DNA of 64,000 nt from Kineosporia babensis (GCF_021129305.1 NZ_JAJOMB010000009.1:186001-250000); one strand, 5' to 3'; positions 16,217-25,368 are shown, counted from the first letter of the stretch. The notes: a model not told the origin generated them from the letters alone. Program-made: numbers and translations.

Positions 16217-17052
16217 CTCACGAACTCCTTCACTGGGACGGAAGTGACGTACAGTTCGCCGAAAATCTTCCTGTACTCGGCCAGTTCGCGCGCTGTCTCC
16301 ATGTAGCGCGAGTCCAAGTGGCTTTCCGTGTAGACCACGGCGGGATCCGCCGCGTCGGGGAACTCCAGCATGGTGAACACGCCGCCCGCGATCCACGGGT
16401 GAGGACCGGCGGAGAACGGGCGGATTCGAATGTCGATCTGATTGCTCAGATCTACGAGATGGTCGATCTGATCCCGCATCACGTCTTCCGAGCCCACGAC
16501 GTACCTCAACGCGGATTCCCCGAGGACAATCCGAATGTCGCAGGCCGGTTCGCTGGACATTAGCACGCGCTGGCGCTCTAACCGGAAATTGAGTCTCTTC
16601 CGTCGAACTTCGTCACTTTGATCCCGCAGGGTTCCGAGAATGGCCAGCGCATAAGCCGGAGTTTGCAGCAGCCCGTGCACCAGATCGCCGTCCCAGGCGC
16701 GCATTCTGCTGCAGGCCGCCTCCAGATCGGCAAGAAGTCCGAGATCTCCCGAAGCGACGTCTCGGTAACTGTCCACAATGCCCGGTTTGAGGGCACTTCT
16801 ACTGAGGTGAATCAGCTCTTCGGTCTGGACATCGGGAATCGCATAAATCCGGGACAATTCTCTGATATCACCCGGTTTGGCCAAGGTCCTGCCGGATTCA
16901 ATGCGATAGATCTTCGTGTGGTGCACCAGGAGTGCAGCAGCCGCGTCTTCCTGAGTCTTGCGCGCCCGTTCGCGCCACGTTTTCAGCCGCTGGCCCACTC
17001 TTCGCTGGGCCAGTGACGGTGGTCGTTCGTGCTTACTCGCTTCGGTGGCCAT
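16213..17052 (-). CDS. XRE-family regulator with DUF5753 (WhiJ-like)
   Basis: 279 aa. The N-terminal helix-turn-helix (about 15-75: VGQRLKTWRERARKTQEDAAAALLVHHTKIYRIESGRTLAKPGDIRELSRIY) is followed by a DUF5753 C-terminal domain with DLVHGLLQTPAYALAI and the closing HLDSRYMETARELAEY. It probably represses its own operon and other targets, with activity set by the coupled DUF397 protein. I prefer ATG 17052, 9 bp after GAGGGG, to the ATG at 17061 that abuts that ribosome site. The divergent 146-bp upstream region carries TGCAT-type repeats, a likely operator. Confidence 0.9.
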   Translation of the reverse strand: MATEASKHERPPSLAQRRVGQRLKTWRERARKTQEDAAAALLVHHTKIYRIESGRTLAKPGDIRELSRIYAIPDVQTEELIHLSRSALKPGIVDSYRDVASGDLGLLADLEAACSRMRAWDGDLVHGLLQTPAYALAILGTLRDQSDEVRRKRLNFRLERQRVLMSSEPACDIRIVLGESALRYVVGSEDVMRDQIDHLVDLSNQIDIRIRPFSAGPHPWIAGGVFTMLEFPDAADPAVVYTESHLDSRYMETARELAEYRKIFGELYVTSVPVKEFVR

Positions 17053-17104
17053 ACCCCGCATCCCCTCGTGGTCAGCCTGTCTTTAAACCCATTCCCCGTG
17101 GCCG

Positions 17105-17163
17105 CTGCATTGCACTGCATGCATTCATAACCCTGCATAAGGCGGCCTGTGAGATGCAGGGTT
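17105..17163. promoter_or_regulatory. Operator-like CTGCAT repeats between divergent XRE and Cys-motif genes
   Basis: CTGCAT occurs at 17105, 17115 and 17133, with its complement ATGCAG at 17154. The last two belong to a 10-bp perfect inverted repeat (AACCCTGCAT at 17129-17138, ATGCAGGGTT at 17154-17163) with a 15-bp spacer. The cluster lies in the 146 bp between the divergent start codons, as expected for XRE autoregulation and shared control of both transcripts. Confidence 0.55.
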
Positions 17164-17198
17164 GCACAGAACATGCCCTGTTCGCCACCTTGGGTGAC

Positions 17199-17651
17199 AT
17201 GTCCGATACGCGCAGTCGCAATGTGGCAGTACCTCGACGCCGCCGTCCGCTGCGCCGGGTCGAGCCGGCCGTAGCGCTCCATCGGGACGACGGTGGTACG
17301 TGTGAGGCGTGCGGGGCGATCTGGCCCTGTTCGGGGATCATTTCCACGCTCCGGACCGGCCGGGTCGAACTACCGCTGGTGAACGGGCGGGGTTACCACA
17401 CCGGGGTCGCCATCACCGCGGCGATCATGGACGACCTCGTCATCATCTGGGCCGGTGACCGCACCCTGGCGGTGCTGCACCGGGCCCCGCTGGCCGACTG
17501 GCTGTGGCATCCGGCCGGGCGGCGGCTGATTCAGGACGACATCGTGCTCTATGACCAGGACGGTCGGCTGGGGCTGACCATCGATGAGGAGGCGGCGTAC
17601 TTCGTGGACGACCAGGCGGTCGAGACGCTTCGTTCGGTGATCATGAGATGA
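17199..17651 (+). CDS. Small protein with CxxC-x6-C motif, divergent from XRE regulator
   Basis: 150 aa. A basic N-terminus (VAVPRRRRPLRR) is followed by GTCEACGAIWPCSG near residue 40, a compact Cys motif common in actinobacterial hypothetical proteins that often binds zinc. The remainder is a beta-rich domain with VIIWAGDRTLAVLHRAPLADWLWHP and an acidic end. I chose ATG 17199 (MSDTRSRN); the open frame extends upstream to 16932, but that overlaps the XRE gene antisense. The stop overlaps the next start (ATGA). Family and function are unknown. Confidence 0.6.
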   Translation: MSDTRSRNVAVPRRRRPLRRVEPAVALHRDDGGTCEACGAIWPCSGIISTLRTGRVELPLVNGRGYHTGVAITAAIMDDLVIIWAGDRTLAVLHRAPLADWLWHPAGRRLIQDDIVLYDQDGRLGLTIDEEAAYFVDDQAVETLRSVIMR

Positions 17652-18007
17652 GCGTGATCCCGAGACAGGAGGGCAACTCCGCGGCCGAGCTGATGGCCGC
17701 GCTGCGTTCCGAACTGGCCGAGGTGGAAAGGACTCTGGTGGGTCCGGCCGGCCCGGTCCGCTCGGAGGTGGACCGGGAGCGGGCGGTGGCGCGACGGCGG
17801 ATGCGGCACACGGTCGAGGCACTGACCTTCGTGCTGGACGCTCATCCGGTGGACGGGCAGGGGCGGTGTCATACCTGTGGCCGGCTGCGCCGTTGTCCGG
17901 CCTCGGAACTGTTGCGGGCCTGGGTGTCCGGCTGGCTGAACACCGGGGGACTGGCCGACCGGAAGGAAGGGGATCCGGAGCTGGTCTCCAGTCGAAGACT
18001 CGATTAG
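17648..18007 (+). CDS. Second small CxxC-x5-C protein, coupled to the previous gene
   Basis: 119 aa. A helical N-terminal part (SAAELMAALRSELAEVERTLVG) leads to GRCHTCGRLRRCPASELLRAW, a Cys motif like that of the upstream partner. The ATG at 17648 shares ATGA with the upstream stop, so the two are co-translated. Both Cys motifs resemble the generic C..CG...PCP knuckles of actinobacterial small proteins. A DNA-, RNA- or protein-binding role is plausible but not shown. Confidence 0.6.
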   Translation: MSVIPRQEGNSAAELMAALRSELAEVERTLVGPAGPVRSEVDRERAVARRRMRHTVEALTFVLDAHPVDGQGRCHTCGRLRRCPASELLRAWVSGWLNTGGLADRKEGDPELVSSRRLD

Positions 18008-18327
18008 CGGCGGCTTTTCACGAGGGTGAGGGCGGCGGTTGATGGTGCCGCCGCCTGGGTACTCGTTACGAAGATGATCCTGGCAGCAAGTGACTTTGCA
18101 GAAACTCCCCGGCTGGTTCACGGGGTCCCGGCCGGGGGGTTTCTGGAAGGCCACTTGGACGACTGAGGAAACGGAGGTGGTTTCTGGCTGCTGACCCGGT
18201 CCGGTTCGCTACCGGGCATCACGGTGGGTCGCGGGCGCTGACGCCCGAGTTCGCATGCGGATCATCCCCCCGCGCGTATCCCTCCCTCGCCGGCTGCGCG
18301 CCCGCGACCCACCTGATCTTGCGGCCT

Positions 18328-18403
18328 TGATCGTGGACAAGGCTCCCGGCGGCCTCCGGGCGCTGCGGGGTGAGCCGGCCGCCGGGGGCTTTGCCCACGA
18401 TCA
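18328..18403. repeat. 26-bp inverted repeat (hairpin)
   Basis: The arm at 18328-18353 pairs with 18378-18403 with one A-C mismatch and two G-U wobbles; the loop is 24 nt. No gene stop is close (the nearest is about 320 bp upstream), which argues against a simple terminator. Confidence 0.65.
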
Positions 18404-18467
18404 CAGGCGTTCTCCCACGAACCGGGTGGGGGTGGGCGAGGCGCGCGCTCACCCCCACCTGAACTCT

Positions 18468-18473
18468 TATGAT
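18468..18473 (+). promoter_or_regulatory. -10 element for the DHFR-like gene
   Basis: TATGAT lies 8 nt before ATG 18482, so a transcript could start at or just before the start codon. A weak GAGGA lies inside the same interval, so leadered translation is also possible. Confidence 0.35.
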
Positions 18474-18481
18474 GAGGACCC

Positions 18482-19093
18482 ATGCGCAAGCTCACGGTGA
18501 TGACATTCCTGACCCTGGACGGCATCATGCAGGCGCCCGGCGGTCCGCAGGAAGATCCCAGCGGTGCTTTCCCGCACGGCGGCTGGTCTTTCGACTACTT
18601 CGACGAGATGCTCGGCGAGGTGATGGCCGGCGAGATGGCCGAGCCGTTCGACCTTCTGCTCGGCCGCCGGACGTACGAGATCTTCGCTGCCCACTGGCCG
18701 GACGCCACCCCGGAAGAAGGTGGCGAAGGGATCAACGCGGCCACGAAGTACGTGGCCTCGCGCAGTCCGCAGACCTTCCGCTGGGCGAAGTCGGTCCAGC
18801 TCGAAGGCGATGCGGCGCAGGCGGTTGCGGCGCTGAAGCAGACCGACGGGCCCGAGCTGCAGGTGCACGGCAGCAGCGACCTGATTCAGACGCTGCTGCG
18901 CGCGGGCCTGGTCGACGAGTTCCGGATCAAGATCTTCCCGGTGGTACTGGGCCGGGGCAAGCGGCTTTTCGGCGACGGCACCCTGCCGTCCGCGTTCCGG
19001 CTGGTGAGCACCCGGACCTCGGAGCGCGGGGTGATCGTCGCCTACTACCAGCCGGCCGGCGCCGTCACCACCGGGTCGTTCGCCCGGGAGTAG
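18482..19093 (+). CDS. Dihydrofolate reductase family protein (RibD C-terminal-like)
   Basis: 203 aa, one RibD_C/DHFR-like domain. Marks are the N-terminal strand KLTVMTFLTLDGIMQAPGG, FDLLLGRRTYEIFAAHWP, ELQVHGSSDLIQTLLRAGLVDEFRIKIFPVVLGRGKRLFGDG, and a closing beta strand. These proteins share the NADPH-binding fold of riboflavin pyrimidine reductase but usually occur as single-domain enzymes of unknown substrate. The length is normal. It is a monocistronic unit after a long non-coding region. Confidence 0.9.
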   Translation: MRKLTVMTFLTLDGIMQAPGGPQEDPSGAFPHGGWSFDYFDEMLGEVMAGEMAEPFDLLLGRRTYEIFAAHWPDATPEEGGEGINAATKYVASRSPQTFRWAKSVQLEGDAAQAVAALKQTDGPELQVHGSSDLIQTLLRAGLVDEFRIKIFPVVLGRGKRLFGDGTLPSAFRLVSTRTSERGVIVAYYQPAGAVTTGSFARE

Positions 19094-19105
19094 GTGCCGT
19101 ACAGC

Positions 19106-19318
19106 TCACTTCGGCGGGTGCGGATGGGCGTGGACGCAGCAGTAGTGCGAGTCCAGCGGCAGGCAGTTGGTGAACGGCCAGAGCACCACCCATCCGGCTC
19201 GCCGGGGCCGGGGCTCGGGCAGGTCGCGCAGCAGCGACTCGCGGGCCGAGATCGCGGCGCGCTGGTGCGGCATCCGGGTGTACTCCAGCCGGTCTCCGGC
19301 CTGCGTGCTTTCTGACAT
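19106..19318 (-). CDS. Small hypothetical protein
   Basis: 70 aa (MSESTQAGDRLEYTRMPHQ at the start). It has a basic central helix (RAAISARESLLRDLPEPRPRR) and a hydrophobic stretch, and ends with DSHYCCVHAHPHPPK, a Cys/His-rich tail that could bind metal. The ribosome site is weak (GGGAG about 10 bp upstream of ATG 19318). It is convergent with the DHFR-like gene and divergent from the gene at 19429. No family recognised; the Cys/His-rich tail and codon use favour a real gene, but only modestly. Confidence 0.45.
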   Translation of the reverse strand: MSESTQAGDRLEYTRMPHQRAAISARESLLRDLPEPRPRRAGWVVLWPFTNCLPLDSHYCCVHAHPHPPK

Positions 19319-19428
19319 GGCGCCGTTTCTCCCTGCGGCTCGGCCTGGAACGGGTGTCACTTGCTGTTGACGCTGTGTAATGTACTGATCAATGCGTCGC
19401 CAGTGACGGCAAGACACGGGGGAAAGTC

Positions 19429-19737
19429 ATGGCAGAAGTGACGAGTCCGTACGACAGCGAGACCGCGGGCCCGGAGAACGACCCGGTCACCCTCACCCGG
19501 GGCCGCGACACGTCGGACATCTCCGAACTGCGCCTGCGGCTGACTCCGGACCTGCACGGCCAGCTTTCGGCGATGTTCGCCGGGTACGGCATCGGCTCGC
19601 TGGAGGAAGGGCTGCTGAAGTCGCTGGGTCTGTGGCGCTACGTCGACCGCAGCCTGCGCGAGGGCCGGCAGCTGGTGGTGATCGATCCGCAGCACCCGCA
19701 GGGGCCGTTCGACGTGATCGATCTGCAGAGCTGGTGA
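19429..19737 (+). CDS. Ribbon-helix-helix-like small protein
   Basis: 102 aa. After a flexible acidic N-terminus (1-30), a strand SELRLRL leads into helix TPDLHGQLSAMFAGYGIG and helix SLEEGLLKSLGLWRYVDRSLREG, then two short strands (QLVVIDP, FDVIDL). This resembles actinobacterial ribbon-helix-helix proteins with an added C-terminal hairpin. DNA binding is therefore possible. GGGGGA lies 5 bp before the ATG. The stop directly abuts the stop of the convergent GMC oxidoreductase gene. Confidence 0.65.
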   Translation: MAEVTSPYDSETAGPENDPVTLTRGRDTSDISELRLRLTPDLHGQLSAMFAGYGIGSLEEGLLKSLGLWRYVDRSLREGRQLVVIDPQHPQGPFDVIDLQSW

Positions 19738-21402
19738 CTACCAGTCCTTGACGCTCTGTTGCTCTTTGACGAAGGCAGCCATCCGCTCACCGATCAGCAC
19801 GGCGGTGGCGGCCGGGCCGCGCGAGGGTGTGGTCGGCAGGATCGAGGTGTCCGCCACCCGCAGCCCGCTCACGCCGTAGACCCGGCCGTACTGGTCCACC
19901 ACCGCGTCCGGATCGGTCTCGGGGCCCATCGCGCAACTGCCGCAGGCGTGGATCGCGGTGCCCAGGCGTGAGCGCAGCCAGGCGTCCAGCCGATTGTCGT
20001 CGTCCAGGGTGCTCTGGTCCAGCTCACTCAGATCCCGAAAGTACTTCTCGAAAGCTCTGGTTCGTAGCAGGGCCACCGAGACCCGGACAACCTCCCGCAT
20101 CCGGCGCAGGTCGTCCGGGGTGCTCAGGTAGTTGTAGTCGATGCTCGGTGGCACCTGCGGATCGGCCGAGGTGGTGGTGATGGTGCCGCGGGACTCGGCC
20201 TGCTGCACGGCCACCGAGAAGGCCAGGTCGTTCCGGGTCGCGGCCTGCTGCCGGAGCCGGCGCAGCGAAACCCCTTTCAGATCACGGACGATGGCGACCG
20301 AACGGCGGACGATCGGCAACAGTCCGCGCAGCCGTACCCGACGCCCGGTGTGCAGGCCCAGGGCCTCGGCGAGCGGGCGTAGCTGAGGCAGGATCTCGAG
20401 GTCGCCGTCGTGCGGTGAGCCAGTTGCGCGGAAATTGAGGACGCTCTGGAACATGTCACGCTGATTCCGGCCGGTCAGGCGGCGTTTGGGGGTCCAGGCC
20501 AGCGAGATGTCCGGGTGGTCGGAGAAATTCTTGCCCACGCCCGGCGAGTCGTGAATGACTTCGATTCCGGCCGCCTTCAGCTCTTTGGCCGGTCCGATTC
20601 CGGAAAGAGCCAGCAGATGAGGAGATTTGATTGCCCCGGCGCTGAGAATCACCTCTCCCGCCGGAATCGTCTCGATCTTGCCGTGGCTCTCCACCTCCAC
20701 GCCAGTTGCCCGTTTGCCTTCGAAGCAGACGCGGCGCACCGTGGTATTCCCGCGGACGACCAAGTTGGGACGTTTGCGCGCCGGGTTGATGTAGGCGAGG
20801 CCGGTGTTGATCCGCACGCCGTCGACCGCATTCACCGGTAGTGCCCCGTATCCGGGTTCGGTCTGGGCGTTCTTGTCCGGCTCGGCGGTAAATCCCAGTT
20901 CGGCACAGGCCTGCGCGAAGGCCCGGGTCACCGGGTGAACCTGCTGGGGTGCCCGGGTCACCGGCATCGGGCCGTCGTTGCCGTGGATCTCCGGGTCGGC
21001 AAAGTCGTGGTCGTTCTCGAGCTTGCGGTAGTACGGGAGGCATTTCTCGTAAGTCCACTCGTCATTGCCGGCCTGCGCCCAGGCGTCGAAGTCGGCTTTG
21101 CGGGCGCGCACGAAATACGTGCCGTTGATCGCGGTGGACCCACCCAGAATCTTGCCTCGCGCCACGAGATAGGTCAGCTCCGGCGTGAGGTGAGCCAGAA
21201 AGGCCCAGTTGTTCGGATGCCCCGGCATCGCCGCGCTCAGGCCGCCCGCATCCAGGATCTCGCTGGGAAAGTCTGCGGTGGTGCTCGGATCCGGCCCGGC
21301 CTCCAGCAGCAGCACCCGGCGCTGCGGGTCTTCGCTCAGTCGGGCCGCCAGCGGCGCACCTGAAGCTCCGGCGCCGACCACCACCACGTCAAACCTCACC
21401 AC
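19738..21402 (-). CDS. GMC-family FAD oxidoreductase, MftG-like
   Basis: 554 aa. It has an N-terminal FAD-binding [19 protein letters not shown] with LLEAGP, and [22 protein letters not shown]. The C-terminal catalytic region is [26 protein letters not shown], then [10 protein letters not shown]. The middle segments ([39 protein letters not shown]) resemble MftG, the GMC enzyme that passes electrons from mycofactocinol towards respiration. A choline- or alcohol-oxidase role is the alternative. No mft biosynthesis gene lies in the window. The start is one of two adjacent GTG codons (21402 or 21399). Confidence 0.8.
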   Translation of the reverse strand: MVRFDVVVVGAGASGAPLAARLSEDPQRRVLLLEAGPDPSTTADFPSEILDAGGLSAAMPGHPNNWAFLAHLTPELTYLVARGKILGGSTAINGTYFVRARKADFDAWAQAGNDEWTYEKCLPYYRKLENDHDFADPEIHGNDGPMPVTRAPQQVHPVTRAFAQACAELGFTAEPDKNAQTEPGYGALPVNAVDGVRINTGLAYINPARKRPNLVVRGNTTVRRVCFEGKRATGVEVESHGKIETIPAGEVILSAGAIKSPHLLALSGIGPAKELKAAGIEVIHDSPGVGKNFSDHPDISLAWTPKRRLTGRNQRDMFQSVLNFRATGSPHDGDLEILPQLRPLAEALGLHTGRRVRLRGLLPIVRRSVAIVRDLKGVSLRRLRQQAATRNDLAFSVAVQQAESRGTITTTSADPQVPPSIDYNYLSTPDDLRRMREVVRVSVALLRTRAFEKYFRDLSELDQSTLDDDNRLDAWLRSRLGTAIHACGSCAMGPETDPDAVVDQYGRVYGVSGLRVADTSILPTTPSRGPAATAVLIGERMAAFVKEQQSVKDW

Positions 21403-21490
21403 CCCAAGCTAACCGCCGGTCTCCGCTGGGCGGGCAGCGGGGCCGGGCACTGCGACAACCGGACGCCTGGTACGACTCGCCGCCGGTGTA

Positions 21491-22909
21491 TCAGGTGGTG
21501 GACTGGTTGGGGTTCTGGCGGGGCGCAGGAATGGTGAGCAGGACCGTGGCCTGCTCGCGGGAAGCCACGCCCACGGTATGGGCGGTGTTGGTGAGGCGGG
21601 TGCGCAGGCCTCCGACGCCCTGTGCAGCCAGCGCAGCGCGAGTCCGGGCCCGGGCGTAGCGGGCGCGCAGGGCAGCGGCGACGCTGAGCGCGGAGGGCAC
21701 CTGGTCGGCCACGGCCAGCGCGAGGCCGGTGGCCACCAGGACCAGCAGGCTCACCCCGGCCAGGGCGGTGCGCAGCCCGGCCTGGTCCGCGACCACACCG
21801 ATCAGCGGCGGCCCGGCCAGCGGCCCGATGTAGGCCACCGTGGAGGCCAGGCCCACGCCCTTGGCGCCGTTGATCAGCCCGGCCCGGCCTATGGCCAGCG
21901 GGAAGACGTTGGCCAGGCCCAGCCCGACCAGCAGGAAGCCGGCCAGGGCGATCGGCAGGGAGGGGCCCAGGGCGGTGGTGAGGGCCCCGGCCGAGGCCAG
22001 CAGGGTGCCGGCCAGCAGCACGTGGGTGTCGCCGAAGCGGGCGATCAGGCGGTGCCCGGCCAGCCGTCCGGCCGCCATGGCCAGGCTGAACAGGGCGTAC
22101 CCGGCGGCGGCCAGGCTGGGGTGGGCGTGCAGGTTCTCGCGCAGGTGCAGGGCTCCCCAGTCGCCCAGCGCGCCCTCGGCGAACGAGGAGCAGGCGGCGA
22201 TCGCGCCCAGGGCCACGATCACGCTCAGGTGTGAGGCGAAGCGTGCGGGCATCGCCCGGACCGCGTCCGGCGGCAGCAGATTGACCGAGATGATCGGCCT
22301 ACCAACGGGTTCGACCGGCATCGCGGTCTTGGCGTGCCGGCCCTGGGTGCCGGCTGGGCGCTCCCGGGCCGGCTCCACCACCTTGCTGATCACCGTGGCC
22401 AGCCAGAAGCAGACCGCCAGGCTCAGCGCCGAGATGATTGAAAGGTGAAGCGCTGCCGGGGAAAACCCGGCGAGCAGCCCACCGGTGGCGGCGCCGGCCA
22501 GGCCGCCCAGGCTGAACACGGCGTGCAGTGAGGACATCACCGGTCGTTTCGCCCGGGCCTCGACCTCTACGCCCAGGCTGTTCGCGGCGACATTCGCCGC
22601 ACCGCTGGCCATCCCGAAAAAGATCAGGGCAAGGCACAGTTCGGATAGATTGCCGGCCAGGGCCGGGACCGGGAGGGTGACCGCGAAACTGGCCACGGCG
22701 ACGATGCCCACGTGTTTGGAGCCGAAACGGGCACACAGGTAACCGGTTACCTGCATGCTGGCCAGGGCGCCGAGGGAGATGCAGAAGAGCGCGGCGCCCA
22801 GCGTGCTCGGCGTCAGCTCGAGGTGGCGGGCCACGTCCGGGACCCGGGCGGCCCAGCTTCCGAACGTGATCCCGTTCAGGGCAAAGAAAATCGCGGTGGC
22901 GATAAACAC
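21491..22909 (-). CDS. MFS transporter, YbjJ-like
   Basis: A 472-aa twelve-helix major facilitator. It begins directly with membrane helix 1 ([42 protein letters not shown]), the YbjJ-type opening also seen in the MFS at 32796-33998. A loop of about 45 residues separates the two six-helix halves. The C-terminal 65 residues are a long basic cytoplasmic tail. I moved the start from TTG 22936 to GTG 22909, which has GAGGA 6-7 bp upstream. The substrate is unknown. Confidence 0.85.
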   Translation of the reverse strand: MFIATAIFFALNGITFGSWAARVPDVARHLELTPSTLGAALFCISLGALASMQVTGYLCARFGSKHVGIVAVASFAVTLPVPALAGNLSELCLALIFFGMASGAANVAANSLGVEVEARAKRPVMSSLHAVFSLGGLAGAATGGLLAGFSPAALHLSIISALSLAVCFWLATVISKVVEPARERPAGTQGRHAKTAMPVEPVGRPIISVNLLPPDAVRAMPARFASHLSVIVALGAIAACSSFAEGALGDWGALHLRENLHAHPSLAAAGYALFSLAMAAGRLAGHRLIARFGDTHVLLAGTLLASAGALTTALGPSLPIALAGFLLVGLGLANVFPLAIGRAGLINGAKGVGLASTVAYIGPLAGPPLIGVVADQAGLRTALAGVSLLVLVATGLALAVADQVPSALSVAAALRARYARARTRAALAAQGVGGLRTRLTNTAHTVGVASREQATVLLTIPAPRQNPNQSTT

Positions 22910-23371
22910 AGGAGTGTCCTCAGTGTGCGTCGGCAAGCCTGTGGTCGACGCGGACGGCTACCCGCCGCTGGGACGACCCGGACGTGGAGGAGACCTCGTC
23001 ACGATCCGCGGGACAGACTTTGATTGGCCCCCGTGGCCAGACACCATCAGCCTGCGGGCTCCTCGCCCGGACGGTCAACCGGAACCGGTGTGGCTAGGTG
23101 TTTCCCACCTGACCTGCGGTTTCGTAGGTTACGCGAGCGTAGGGGCATCGTTGTCGTGCGGGGCCCGTGTTACGCCGGAGGCCCATCTTCCCCCTGATGG
23201 CCTAATGTCGTGCTCAGGCCGACGGCGCCGGTCCCCGGGGGAGGGGACACCCCGGTGGGCGAGTCGTCCAGGCTTGGTGTGCAGTCGGTGAATTGGCCTC
23301 CTGAACGTCACCTTGCGTTTCCTTGCCACAGATTGGCTGGCTGTGTCGACCGACGGGCGAGGATGGGCTTG
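22910..23371. other. Divergent intergenic region
   Basis: This is the shared upstream region of the MFS gene (-) and the four-helix membrane protein gene (+). An open frame runs through part of it (to 23291), but its codon use and composition are not gene-like. One small palindromic element, TACGCGAGCGTA (23130-23141), follows GTAGG and is repeated in part. I see no clear promoter. Confidence 0.5.
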
Positions 23372-24619
23372 ATGCACCAACTGGTAAGGGCGCGGCGCTC
23401 CACGCCCCATCTGCTTCTGGCGGCCGGGGTCGGCGTCCTGGTGATGGCTCTCCTGGCCGGGGTGCTGGGCTGGCAGGGGCTGGTGCAGCGGGCCGACGCG
23501 CTGGAACGGGCCCGGGCCGAGACCGCCCAGCAGGTCAAGATCCAGACCGCGCGCACCACGCTGGTGATCGCCGACACCAACGCCGGCAACGACGTCCTCA
23601 CCGGGGCCGACCCCACCCAGTTCCGCTACAAGCAGTTCGAGTTCAAGGCCCAGCCGGCGCTGCTGGGGCTGGTGGTCGCCGCCCGGGTGGATGCCGACGC
23701 GGCCACTCTGGCCACCGCCAACCGATTCCTCACCAGTTACGCCATGCAGGTCCAGAGCGCCCGCACGCTGGCCCGCAACGGGCAGGACAAGGAGGCCACG
23801 GCCACCCTCTCGGCCGCCTCGGCCCTGCTGCACGCCGAGGTCCTGCCCCGGCTGGCCGACGTGCAGAACGCCAGCCAGGAACGGCTCGAGGACGATCAGG
23901 CCGCCGCCGACCTGGCCCCGATCATCGCCCTGCTGGTCGGGATCGCCGCGGTGCTGGTGATTGCCGGCGTGCACCTGTGGCTCACCCGCCGCACCCGTCG
24001 CCTGCTGAACCTCGGTCTGGTGGGCTGCGTGCTGGTGCTGATCGTGGCCACCGGGGCCGGGGCGATCGTGGTCGCGGGCAGCCGGGACAAGGTGGTGGAC
24101 GCCGAGGAGAACGCTCTTGAGGTGGTCGATTTCCTGGTCGAGGCCCGGTTCTCGGCCTTCGACGCGCGCTCGGGCGAGGCGCTGGCGGTGCTGAACGGCG
24201 GCACCGCCGAGAACGAGCAGAAGTGGTCCGAGCAGATGGAGCAGGCGGACTGGTACCTGCAGCGGGCCGGTCAGGGGCAGTCCTCGGCGGTCCGGGCGGA
24301 CGTGGCCGTGATCACCGAGAAGCTGGCGGCCTACCGGGAGCGGCACCAGGAGCTGCTGGCGCAGGCCCAGGCCGGTAACACCCGCGCAGTGCAGAACATC
24401 GCGGCCAACCCGGCGCCCGAGGGCTCGGTCGGCTCGTTCGAGGAGTTCGACACCTACAGCGGCGCGCTGCTGGCCCGCCAGGTGCAGGCTGCGGACGACG
24501 CCTGGGAGTCGGCCGGGTCGAACCTGCGTCTGGTCGGCTGGCTCACCCTGGTGATCGGGGTGCTGGCCGCGGTGCTGGCCTGGGCCGGCATCGCCGCCCG
24601 GCGCCGGGAGTACCGCTGA
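23372..24619 (+). CDS. Membrane protein with two tandem helical-bundle/TM units
   Basis: 415 aa. TM1 is at about 13-33, followed by a helical extracytoplasmic stretch of some 150 residues (DKEATATLSAASALLHAEVLPRL). A pair of close helices comes at about 190-235, then a second helical extracytoplasmic region, TM4 at about 388-408 and a short RRREYR tail. The extracytoplasmic parts resemble the four-helix-bundle sensors of chemoreceptors, but there is no HAMP or signalling domain. I chose ATG 23372, 9 bp after GAGG, over ATG 23363 that abuts it. I do not recognise a named family. Confidence 0.7.
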   Translation: MHQLVRARRSTPHLLLAAGVGVLVMALLAGVLGWQGLVQRADALERARAETAQQVKIQTARTTLVIADTNAGNDVLTGADPTQFRYKQFEFKAQPALLGLVVAARVDADAATLATANRFLTSYAMQVQSARTLARNGQDKEATATLSAASALLHAEVLPRLADVQNASQERLEDDQAAADLAPIIALLVGIAAVLVIAGVHLWLTRRTRRLLNLGLVGCVLVLIVATGAGAIVVAGSRDKVVDAEENALEVVDFLVEARFSAFDARSGEALAVLNGGTAENEQKWSEQMEQADWYLQRAGQGQSSAVRADVAVITEKLAAYRERHQELLAQAQAGNTRAVQNIAANPAPEGSVGSFEEFDTYSGALLARQVQAADDAWESAGSNLRLVGWLTLVIGVLAAVLAWAGIAARRREYR

Positions 24620-24751
24620 GTCCAGATGCTTCAAGCAAAGGACGGTGTGCGCGCCGCGCGCGGTAACGGTCCAGTTCCGTAGCGGGCACCGATGAGAAAA
24701 CCGGGCCGGCGTAGTCGTACCCACGAATGCGCCGACTCGGAAGGACTCGTC

Positions 24752-25342
24752 ATGTTCGACTTCGCTCCGGCCACCCGGGAAGCCACCCGCCTGCTGCAGG
24801 GGATCCGCAGTGAGCACCTCGACGGCCGCACCCCTTGCGAGAAATGGCCGGTCGTCCAGGTTCTCAACCATCTACACGGCCTGAGCCAGGCCTTCACCGC
24901 CGGGGCCGAGAAGCGGCCACTGCCCTTCGACGGCCCGCCGCCGGAGCCGGACGCCGGGCTGCCCGAGAACTGGCGTGCCGAACTACCCCAGCTTCTGGAC
25001 GGGCTGGCGGCCGCCTGGACCCGCCCCGAGGCCTGGGAAGGCATGACCCAGGTGGGCGGCGTGGACATGCCGGGCCAGGTCTGCGCCCTGGTCGCGCTGG
25101 ACGAGGTGGTGGTGCACAGCTGGGACCTGGCCGTGGCCACCGGCCAGACGATCGCCGTGGACCCGGCGGTGGCCGCGACCCTGCTGGAGTTCTGGTCGGC
25201 GCAGGACACCGATCAGGACGACCTGCCGCTGCGCTCGGTGATCTTCGGGGAGGTGGTCCAGGTGGTCGATCAGGCAACGGTTTTCGAGCAGGTTCTGGCG
25301 CTCACCGGCCGCGACCCGCAGTGGCGCGCACCGGCGTCCTAA
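24752..25342 (+). CDS. TIGR03086-type metal-binding protein (MDMPI/DinB fold)
   Basis: 196 aa of the mycothiol maleylpyruvate isomerase/DinB four-helix fold. It has TREATRLLQGIRSEHLDGRTPCEKWPVVQVLNHLHGLSQAF, with the conserved His of the first metal-site helix. The second metal-site segment is VALDEVVVHSWDLAVATGQ. Members may act as thiol-dependent transferases or isomerases; substrates are mostly unknown. AAGGA lies 6 bp before ATG 24752. It stands upstream of the truncated haemoglobin gene with a 41-bp gap that carries a palindromic operator. Confidence 0.85.
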   Translation: MFDFAPATREATRLLQGIRSEHLDGRTPCEKWPVVQVLNHLHGLSQAFTAGAEKRPLPFDGPPPEPDAGLPENWRAELPQLLDGLAAAWTRPEAWEGMTQVGGVDMPGQVCALVALDEVVVHSWDLAVATGQTIAVDPAVAATLLEFWSAQDTDQDDLPLRSVIFGEVVQVVDQATVFEQVLALTGRDPQWRAPAS

Positions 25343-25368
25343 ATCCGCTACTGCCCCGAGCGCAACGG

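Larger units (their letters stand above)
18008..18481. other. 474-bp non-coding region rich in long inverted repeats
   Basis: No credible gene is present. Successive elements are an 8-bp GC hairpin after the upstream stop (18031-18055) and a 16-bp perfect inverted repeat (18223-18238 with 18298-18313). Then come a 26-bp near-perfect hairpin (18328-18403) and a 10-bp stem (18425-18434 with 18450-18459). Such nesting suggests a structured RNA or a dispersed palindromic repeat. The right edge holds a -10-like TATGAT before the next gene. Confidence 0.6.

Noticed and set aside
22755-23291. Plus-strand frame of 178 codons upstream of the four-helix membrane protein
   Set aside because: Half of it is antisense to the MFS gene, the rest has weak codon bias and ends without a domain; I left the region as intergenic.
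23129-24871. 580-aa antisense frame over the four-helix membrane protein
   Set aside because: His/Gln/Gly-rich composition typical of antisense frames in GC-rich DNA; it overlaps two well supported genes on the plus strand.
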